Of a DNA stretch of 64,000 bases, positions 58,163-64,000 are shown in pieces. Where the stretch lies: positions 2,191,501 through 2,255,500 of the forward strand of contig NZ_JAMZEB010000002.1 of assembly GCF_024172165.1 (NCBI RefSeq), given 5' to 3'. Both the position numbers and the translations under genes were made by a program. Every line of letters starts with the position of its first letter. Within the stretch, counting starts at the first letter, position 1. This stretch comes from Nonomuraea thailandensis (lineage in GTDB: Bacteria > Actinomycetota > Actinomycetes > Streptosporangiales > Streptosporangiaceae). Under the pieces are notes generated by a model, which saw only the letters and a program-made list of their open reading frames with translations, was not told the DNA's origin and did no database searches.

Positions 58163-59965
58163 ATGGCTGCTGGCGGGTTCTTCGGACGAGCGTTGCTGGT
58201 GGACGTCGCAGGCACGGCGGCGAGCGGCGTCCCCTACGAGCTGGACGAGCGGGTGCTGCGCGCCTATCTCGGCGGGGTGGGCCTCGGCACGTGGCTGCTG
58301 CACCGGCTGGCCCCCGCCGGCGTCGATCCGCTCGCTCCGGCGGCGCCCCTGGCGTTCGTCTTCTCCTCGCTGGTCGGCACGCCGCTGACGACCAGCGCGA
58401 AGTTCGCGGTGGTGGCCAAGTCCCCGCTGACCGGCCTGCTGACCGACGCCCTGGCCTCCAGCCAGTTCGCCATCGCCGGCAAGCTGACCGGTCATGACGC
58501 GATCGTGATCCGCGGCCGGGCCGAGGAGCTGTCGGTGCTGCTGATCGACGGCGACGGCGTGCGGCTCGAACCGGCGCCCGAGCTCGCCGGGCTGCCCGCG
58601 GCCGAGGCGGAGCGCGCGGCGCGGGCGCGGTTCGGCCGCACCTGGCGCACCGCGGCGATCGGCCCGGCGGGCGAGCGCCAGGTGCGGTACGCGACCATCA
58701 GCCATGACGGCCGCCACGCGGGCCGGGGCGGCCTGGGCGCCGTCATGGGCGCCAAGAACATCAAGGCCGTGCTGGTCAGGGCCGCGACCAAGGTGTCGGT
58801 GGCCGACCAGGCCGCAGTGCTGGCCGCCGCCCGCGACCTGCGCGGGCGCAGCTTCGGCCCGGCCACCGCGAAGTACCGGGAGCTGGGCACGCTGGCCAAC
58901 CTCCTGGCGTTCAACGCCGTCAGCACCCTGCCCACCCGCAACTTCACCGCCGCCACGTTCGAGGGCGCGCCCCGCCTGGCCGCCGAGGAGCTGCACGAGC
59001 TGCGCGGGGTGGCCCGCAACAGCTGCGCGTCCTGCTCCATCGGCTGCGAGCACATCTACTCGCGCAAGGGCGGCGGCAAGCAGCGGATGGAGTACGAGAA
59101 CGTCTTCGCGCTCGGCCCGCTGTGCGGCGTGTCCGACCCCGACGAGGTGTTCGCCGCCAGCGCCCGCTGTGACGAGCTGGGCATCGACACCATCTCGGCG
59201 GGCGGCACGATCGCGTGGGCCATGGAGTGCGCCGAGCGCGGCCTGCTCGACGAGCCGTGGCTGCGGTTCGGCGACGGCGCGGCGCTGCTGCGCGCGCTGG
59301 ACGCGATCGGGGAGCGCTCGCCCGGCCTGGGCGAGCTGCTCGCGCAGGGCTCGCGCCGCGCCGCCGCCGTGGTGGGGCACTCCTCGATCGACTTCGCGCC
59401 GCAGGTCAAGGGCCTGGAACTGCCCGGTTACGAGCCGCGCAGCCTCCAGGCCATGGCGCTCGGGCTCGCGGTGAACGCCAGGGGAGCCGACCACAACCGG
59501 TCCGGCGCCTACGAGGCCGACCTGTCGGGCGAGCTCGACCGGCTGGCCGGCGGGGCGGCCCACGTCGCCGCCGCCGTCGACACCGAGGACCGCGCCGCGG
59601 TCATGGACTCCATGATTCTCTGCAAGTTCCTGCGCGGCGTCTTCGACGACCCCTTCACGGAGTGGGCCCGGCTGCTGGAGCTGGTCACCGGATGGCCGCT
59701 GGACGCCGCCGAGCTGCGGGAGACCGCCAGGCGGATCGTCCGGGCCAAGCGCGCGTACAACCTGCGCGAGGGCGCCACCGCCGCCGACGACACGCTGCCG
59801 CCGCGCATGCTGGAAACGCCGCTGGAGCTCGGCTCCGGCCGCCGCGCGTCGCTCGACGCGGGCCGCCTGCGATCGATGGTCGCCGGCTACTACGCCGCCC
59901 GCGGGCTGGACGCCGAAGGGCGCGTCGCGGCGGCTGACCTCCAGGATCTCCTGCTCGACGGGTAG
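58163..59965 (+). CDS. Aldehyde:ferredoxin oxidoreductase family Mo/W-pterin enzyme
   Basis: 600 residues. AOR N-terminal domain: GRALLVDV and YLGGVGLGTWLLH, SSQFAIAGKLTGHDAIVIRGRA, HAGRGGLGAVMGAKNIKAV. The 4Fe-4S ligands are CASCSIGC (about residue 290) and a distal Cys in ILCKFLRG. Length matches AOR. Family members oxidise aldehydes to acids (or reduce acids) with tungsten- or molybdenum-bispterin. Follows the MobA-MoaD gene by 29 bases. Rare in aerobic actinomycetes, so the metal and electron acceptor are of interest. Confidence 0.92.
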   Translation: MAAGGFFGRALLVDVAGTAASGVPYELDERVLRAYLGGVGLGTWLLHRLAPAGVDPLAPAAPLAFVFSSLVGTPLTTSAKFAVVAKSPLTGLLTDALASSQFAIAGKLTGHDAIVIRGRAEELSVLLIDGDGVRLEPAPELAGLPAAEAERAARARFGRTWRTAAIGPAGERQVRYATISHDGRHAGRGGLGAVMGAKNIKAVLVRAATKVSVADQAAVLAAARDLRGRSFGPATAKYRELGTLANLLAFNAVSTLPTRNFTAATFEGAPRLAAEELHELRGVARNSCASCSIGCEHIYSRKGGGKQRMEYENVFALGPLCGVSDPDEVFAASARCDELGIDTISAGGTIAWAMECAERGLLDEPWLRFGDGAALLRALDAIGERSPGLGELLAQGSRRAAAVVGHSSIDFAPQVKGLELPGYEPRSLQAMALGLAVNARGADHNRSGAYEADLSGELDRLAGGAAHVAAAVDTEDRAAVMDSMILCKFLRGVFDDPFTEWARLLELVTGWPLDAAELRETARRIVRAKRAYNLREGATAADDTLPPRMLETPLELGSGRRASLDAGRLRSMVAGYYAARGLDAEGRVAAADLQDLLLDG

Positions 59966-60013
59966 AAGATCGTGAGGAGGGGGTAGAAGACCGGTCACTC
60001 GCAGGGGTAGATT

Positions 60014-60048
60014 GCTGGCATGGTGTATGCCGTATTCTGTATGCCAGC
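60014..60048. promoter_or_regulatory. Composite dyad in front of the formate dehydrogenase gene
   Basis: GCTGGCAT (60014-60021) pairs with ATGCCAGC (60041-60048). Inside, TGTATGCC occurs at 60024 and again at 60039, a 15-base direct repeat. It lies 12 bases before the ATG at 60060, overlapping the probable promoter. Looks like a repressor site (GntR- or TetR-like), regulator not identified. Confidence 0.5.
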
Positions 60049-60059
60049 GTGGAGTTGAG

Positions 60060-62993
60060 ATGACGACGCTCGAGGAGCCGGCGACCGGCGTGCGGACCGT
60101 GACCGTCGAGATCGACGGCCGTGCCGTGACCGTGCCGGAAGGCACCAGCATTTACGACGCAGCGAAACAGCTGGACATCGACATACCGGTGTTGTGCCAC
60201 AACGAGCGGTACGACCCCGTCGGGGTGTGCCGCATGTGCGTGGTGGACACCGGCGGGCGGGCCTTCGCCGCCGCCTGCGTGCGCCCCTGCGAGGAAGGCA
60301 TGCAGGTCAAGACCAGCACCCCGGAGGTGGAACGCAACCGGGCCACGCTGACCGAGCTGCTGCTGTCCGACCAGCCGCCGCGCGCGGAGGACCCGAAACA
60401 GACGACCACCGGCGACAACCTGCTCCTCGACCTCGCCGACCGGTTCGACGTGGCCAAGGAGACGACGGACCTGCCGTGCGGCTCCGGCCGCGGCGTGGAC
60501 CTCTCCAACCCGGTCATCGCGGTGAACCACGACGCCTGCATCCTGTGCGACCGCTGCGTCCGCGCCTGCGACGACATCCAGGGCAACGACGTCATCGGCC
60601 GCTCCGGCAAGGGCTACTCGACCAGGATCGCCTTCGACCTCAACGATCCGATGGGCGCCAGCTCCTGCGTGACGTGCGGCGAGTGCGTGCAGGCCTGCCC
60701 CACCGGCGCCCTGACCAACAAGGCGATCAACGACATCCCCATCCGGCCCCGCGAGGAGCTGGACGCGGTCGACACCGTGTGCCCGTACTGCGGCGTCGGC
60801 TGCGCCCTGACCTACTACGTCGACCGGTCGCGCGGCGCGATCGCCTTCGCCGAGGGGCGCGATCAGCCGGGCTCGAAGAGCCGGCTGTGCGTCAAGGGCC
60901 GCTACGGCTGGGACTACGCGGCCTCCCCGCAACGCCTGACCATGCCCCTGATCAGGAAGGAGTCGTCCTACCCCAAGGGCCCGCTGTCGGCCGACGTGCG
61001 CGGCGACTCCTCCAACGACCGGGGGCGCGCGGGCGGCGGCGGCGACCGCAGCGCCAGGCTGAGCAGGAACGGCAAGGACCGCAAGCGCAAGCCGGGCGGG
61101 CTCGTCGACTACGACGAGGTGCTGCCGCACTTCCGCGAGGCCACCTGGGAGGAGGCGCTCGACCTCGTCGCCCGGCGGCTGAAGGAGATCCACGCCGAGC
61201 TGGGCCCCGGCGCCATCGCCGGGTTCGGCTCCGCGAAGTGCTCCAACGAGGAGGCCTACCTCTTCCAGAAGCTGATCAGGGCCGGGTTCGGCACCAACAA
61301 CGTCGACCACTGCACGCGGCTGTGCCACGCCTCGTCGGTGGCCGCGCTGTTCGAGGGCGTCGGCTCCGGCGCCGTCTCGACCACGTACGGCGACGTCGCC
61401 AACGCCGAGGTCGTTATCATCACCGGCTCGAACCCCACGGCGAACCACCCCGTGGCCAGCTCCTTCTTCAAGCAGGCCCGCCGCCGCGGCACGAAGATCG
61501 TCTATGTCGATCCGCGCGCCAGCACCGTGGCCGAGCACGCCGACTACCACTGCCAGGTCAAGCCGGGCACCGACGTGGCGTTCTACAACGCGGTCATGCA
61601 CGAGGTGATCCGGCTCGGCCTGATCGACATGGAGTTCATCAAGGCCCGCGTCTCCGGCTTCGAGGAGCTCGTGCGCACCGTCAACGACTACCCGCCCGAG
61701 CGCGCCGCGCAGATCACCGGCGTCGACGCCGACCTGATCCGCGAGGTCGCGCGGGTCTGGGGCGAGGCCAAGGCCGGCGTCATCTACTGGGGCATGGGCA
61801 TCTCCCAGCACACCACCGGCACCGACAACGCCCGCTGCCTCATCGCGCTCTGCTCGATCACCGGCAACGTCGGCAGGCCGGGCACGGGCCTGCACCCGCT
61901 GCGCGGGCAGAACAACGTCCAGGGCGCCTCCGACGCCGGGCTGATCCCCATGTTCTACCCCGACTACCAGGGCGTCGACCGCGACGCCACCCGCAGGCGG
62001 TTCGAGCAGGCCTGGGGCACCGAGCTCGACCCCGAGCGCGGGCTCACCGTCACCGAGATCATCGGCTCGGTGCTGAAGCCGGGCGGCGTGCGCGGCATGT
62101 ACATGCTCGGCGAGAACCCGTTCCTGTCCGACCCCAACATCAACAAGGTGCGCAAGGCGCTGTCCCAGCTCGACTTCCTGGTCGTGCAGGACATCTTCCT
62201 GACCGAGACCGCCGAGTTCGCCGACGTCATCCTGCCGGCGTCGTCCTACCTGGAGAAGGAGGGCACCTACACCAACACCGACCGGCGCGTGCAGCTCGGC
62301 CGCAAGGTGATGGACCCGCCCGGCCAGGCCAGGGTGGACTGGGAGATCATCCAGGACCTCGCCCGCAGGATCGGGCTGGACTGGTCGTACGCCACGCCCA
62401 GCGAGGTGTTCGACGAGATGGTCGAGCTCATGCCGTCGTACGCGAACCTGCGCCACGACAACCTGGGGCTGACCGGCAAGCTCTACCCCAACGCCGACCC
62501 CGACCACTCCGACGGCACCGTGGTCCTGTTCGACGAGCGGTTCAACACCGACGACGGTCTCGCCCACCTCGTGCCCGCGCAGTGGCTGCCGGCCAAGGAG
62601 CTGCCGGACGCCGAGTACCCGCTGGTGCTCAACACCGGGCGGCTGCTCGAACACTGGCACACCGGGTCGATGACGCGGCGGTCGTACGCGCTGGACACGA
62701 TCTCGCCGATCGCCGAGGTGTACATGCACCCGAAGGACGCCGCCGACCGCGGCCTGTCGCACGGCCAGCCGGTCCGCGTGCGCTCCCGGCGCGGCGTCAT
62801 CGAGCTGCAGGTCCGCATCTCCCACCGCGAGCAGCTCGGCAACTGCTTCATCCCGTTCCACTTCCGTGAGGCGGCGGCGAACCTGCTGACGATCGACGAG
62901 ATCGACCCCTACGGCAAGATCCCCGAGTTCAAGTTCTGTGCGATCCAGGTCGAGGCGCTGCGCGCCGAGCCCACGTGGAGTGTGTCCGAATGA
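60060..62993 (+). CDS. Formate dehydrogenase alpha subunit with NuoG-like N-terminal iron-sulphur domains
   Basis: 977 residues from ATG 60060 (GGAG five bases upstream). Residues 1-90: 2Fe-2S fold (CHNERYDPVGVCRMC). About 90-130: His-Cys3-type domain. About 160-230: two 4Fe-4S sites (CILCDRCVRAC, CVTCGECVQACPTGAL). About 245: CPYCGVGC 4Fe-4S of the Mo domain. Catalytic RLCH with Cys in place of selenocysteine, then LRGQNNVQGASD for pterin. The architecture matches FdsA/FdhA of NAD-dependent formate dehydrogenases. An unusual basic insertion (SARLSRNGKDRKRKPGG) lies near residue 340. It overlaps the NuoEF fusion by ATGA. Confidence 0.92.
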   Translation: MTTLEEPATGVRTVTVEIDGRAVTVPEGTSIYDAAKQLDIDIPVLCHNERYDPVGVCRMCVVDTGGRAFAAACVRPCEEGMQVKTSTPEVERNRATLTELLLSDQPPRAEDPKQTTTGDNLLLDLADRFDVAKETTDLPCGSGRGVDLSNPVIAVNHDACILCDRCVRACDDIQGNDVIGRSGKGYSTRIAFDLNDPMGASSCVTCGECVQACPTGALTNKAINDIPIRPREELDAVDTVCPYCGVGCALTYYVDRSRGAIAFAEGRDQPGSKSRLCVKGRYGWDYAASPQRLTMPLIRKESSYPKGPLSADVRGDSSNDRGRAGGGGDRSARLSRNGKDRKRKPGGLVDYDEVLPHFREATWEEALDLVARRLKEIHAELGPGAIAGFGSAKCSNEEAYLFQKLIRAGFGTNNVDHCTRLCHASSVAALFEGVGSGAVSTTYGDVANAEVVIITGSNPTANHPVASSFFKQARRRGTKIVYVDPRASTVAEHADYHCQVKPGTDVAFYNAVMHEVIRLGLIDMEFIKARVSGFEELVRTVNDYPPERAAQITGVDADLIREVARVWGEAKAGVIYWGMGISQHTTGTDNARCLIALCSITGNVGRPGTGLHPLRGQNNVQGASDAGLIPMFYPDYQGVDRDATRRRFEQAWGTELDPERGLTVTEIIGSVLKPGGVRGMYMLGENPFLSDPNINKVRKALSQLDFLVVQDIFLTETAEFADVILPASSYLEKEGTYTNTDRRVQLGRKVMDPPGQARVDWEIIQDLARRIGLDWSYATPSEVFDEMVELMPSYANLRHDNLGLTGKLYPNADPDHSDGTVVLFDERFNTDDGLAHLVPAQWLPAKELPDAEYPLVLNTGRLLEHWHTGSMTRRSYALDTISPIAEVYMHPKDAADRGLSHGQPVRVRSRRGVIELQVRISHREQLGNCFIPFHFREAAANLLTIDEIDPYGKIPEFKFCAIQVEALRAEPTWSVSE

Positions 62994-64000
62994 CTCTGAG
63001 TTTCGAGGTGGGCCGCCGGCTTCCGGGTGTCGAGGCGCGGGCCGGCAAGTTCCCCGGGCCGTCGCTGATCCCGGCGCTCAACGCCGTCCAGGCGAGGCTG
63101 GGCTGGCTGCCGCGGGAGGAGCTCGAGGAGCTGGCCCGCACCATGCGGCGGCCGCTGTACGAGATCGAGGGGCTCGTCTCGTTCTACCCGCACTACCGCA
63201 CGACCCCGCCCGCCAAGGTGAGCGTCAGCGTGTGCCACGACCTGTCGTGCTGGCTGCGCTCGGCCGACGACCGCATCGCCGAGGTACGCGCCCGGTACGG
63301 CGACGACACCGAGATCGAGCTCACCGAGGTGTCCTGCCTGGGCCGCTGCGACAGCGCCCCGGCCCTGGCCGTCAACGAGCACCCGGCGCCGGTCGCCGGC
63401 CTCGACGAGCTCGTGGCCGCGGCCCGCGAGGAGGAACTGGCCGAGGCCGCCGTGACGGGGCGCGCCGAGCCCTGGCCGAACGACCCGTACCCGGCCGGCT
63501 CCGACGTCCAGGGCCGGTACGCGAGCCTGCGCGCCCTGCTGGCCGGCCGGATGAGCGCCGAGAGCGTGGTGGCCACGCTGGAGGCGTCCGGGCTGCGCGG
63601 CATGGGCGGCGCCGGCTTCCCCACGGGCCGCAAGTGGGGCCTGGTCGCCGCCACCGAGCCGGGCGGCGTCAAGTACGCGATCTGCAACGCCGACGAGTCC
63701 GAGCCCGGCACGTTCAAGGACCGGCAGATCCTGACCGACCAGCCGCACCTGGTGATCGAGGGTCTCCTGCTCGGCATGGCCGTGGTCGGCGCCGAGCAGG
63801 GCTGGATCTTCATCCGGCACGAGTACGGCCCCGAGGAGCGCGTGCTGCACGCGGAGCTCGAGGCGCTGCGCGAGGCCGGCGTGATCGGCGAGAACGCCTG
63901 CGGCAGCGGCCGCCGCCTCGACGTCGACATCTTCGTCTCGCCGGGCGGCTACATCCTCGGCGAGGAGACCGCGCTGCTGGAGTGCATGGAGGGCCATCGC
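62990..64000 (+). CDS. NuoE-NuoF (FdsG-FdsB) fusion, C-terminus beyond the window
   Basis: At least 337 residues. Residues 1-150 form the thioredoxin-like 2Fe-2S domain (CHDLSC and CLGRC). From about 170 the NuoF domain begins: RGMGGAGFPTGRKW (NADH) and CNADESEPGTFKDR (FMN), and SPGGYILGEETALLE near the edge. It passes electrons from the formate dehydrogenase subunit to NAD. The two subunits are separate in FdsGBA of Cupriavidus but fused here. The 4Fe-4S site of NuoF lies past the end. The fold suggests possible acceptance of electrons from AOR as well. Confidence 0.9.
   Translation, partial: MTLSFEVGRRLPGVEARAGKFPGPSLIPALNAVQARLGWLPREELEELARTMRRPLYEIEGLVSFYPHYRTTPPAKVSVSVCHDLSCWLRSADDRIAEVRARYGDDTEIELTEVSCLGRCDSAPALAVNEHPAPVAGLDELVAAAREEELAEAAVTGRAEPWPNDPYPAGSDVQGRYASLRALLAGRMSAESVVATLEASGLRGMGGAGFPTGRKWGLVAATEPGGVKYAICNADESEPGTFKDRQILTDQPHLVIEGLLLGMAVVGAEQGWIFIRHEYGPEERVLHAELEALREAGVIGENACGSGRRLDVDIFVSPGGYILGEETALLECMEGHR

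Overview
WHAT IT IS. The window is about 70% G+C and densely coded. It carries Ser/Thr kinase, SARP/BTAD-type, MmyB-like and ECF41 regulators, twin-arginine signals, GTG/TTG starts and several apparently leaderless transcripts. This is typical of a filamentous actinomycete chromosome. The mixture, including a CelR/CebR-type operator as known from Thermobifida and Streptomyces, suggests Streptosporangiales (for example a Nonomuraea-like genus), but the sequence alone does not fix the genus. No rRNA, tRNA, insertion sequence or CRISPR array was found.  LAYOUT. 1-9.3 kb: 5' end of rsgA, a DHA2 drug exporter with an odd coiled-coil tail, a tiny secreted His/Trp/Tyr/Lys-rich protein, a patatin-SDR-TetR operon, a uronate dehydrogenase-like gene, a methyltransferase, two decaying genes (FAD monooxygenase and BTAD regulator) and a flavin oxidase. 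9.4-12.9 kb: a membrane Ser/Thr kinase and a divergent SDR/TetR pair. 12.9-20.5 kb: a peptide/nickel-type importer without ATPase, divergent from a FecCD-type importer operon with an MFS protein, separated by a Fur/Zur-like palindrome. 20.5-24.3 kb: a LplABC-like carbohydrate importer with LacI-type operators. 24.5-29.5 kb: an SDR/ECF41 sigma pair whose promoter matches the ECF41 consensus, a MerR regulator with a textbook 19-bp-spacer promoter, a TPR-like protein and an aromatic amino acid decarboxylase. 29.5-39.5 kb: a 1111-residue secreted multidomain protein, small proteins, AraC and LysR regulators, a polysaccharide deacetylase and a multicopper oxidase with a His-rich repeat loop.  39.6-51.3 kb is the highlight: an apparently complete thiopeptide (pyridine-containing azole RiPP) cluster of seven co-directional genes. 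They are an Ocin-ThiF/RRE partner, YcaO cyclodehydratase, SagB-type azoline dehydrogenase, a 59-residue precursor, a split LanB glutamylation protein, an elimination protein and a pyridine synthase. The expected flow is: the ThiF-like protein and YcaO make azolines from Cys/Ser; the dehydrogenase oxidises them; the LanB pair makes dehydroalanines; the pyridine synthase joins two of them and releases the leader. The precursor is not one I recognise. It resembles lactazole in layout but has a different core. The start of the first gene coincides with a perfect 14-bp CelR/CebR palindrome, suggesting cellobiose-controlled production.  51.3-57.2 kb: VOC protein, RidA-like/TetR divergent pair, P450, anti-sigma-like ATPase with MmyB-like regulator, HxlR and an NDH-2-like flavoprotein. 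57.3-64 kb: a molybdo-/tungsto-enzyme block with a MobA-MoaD-like fusion, aldehyde:ferredoxin oxidoreductase, NuoG-like formate dehydrogenase and a NuoE-NuoF fusion that runs off the right end.
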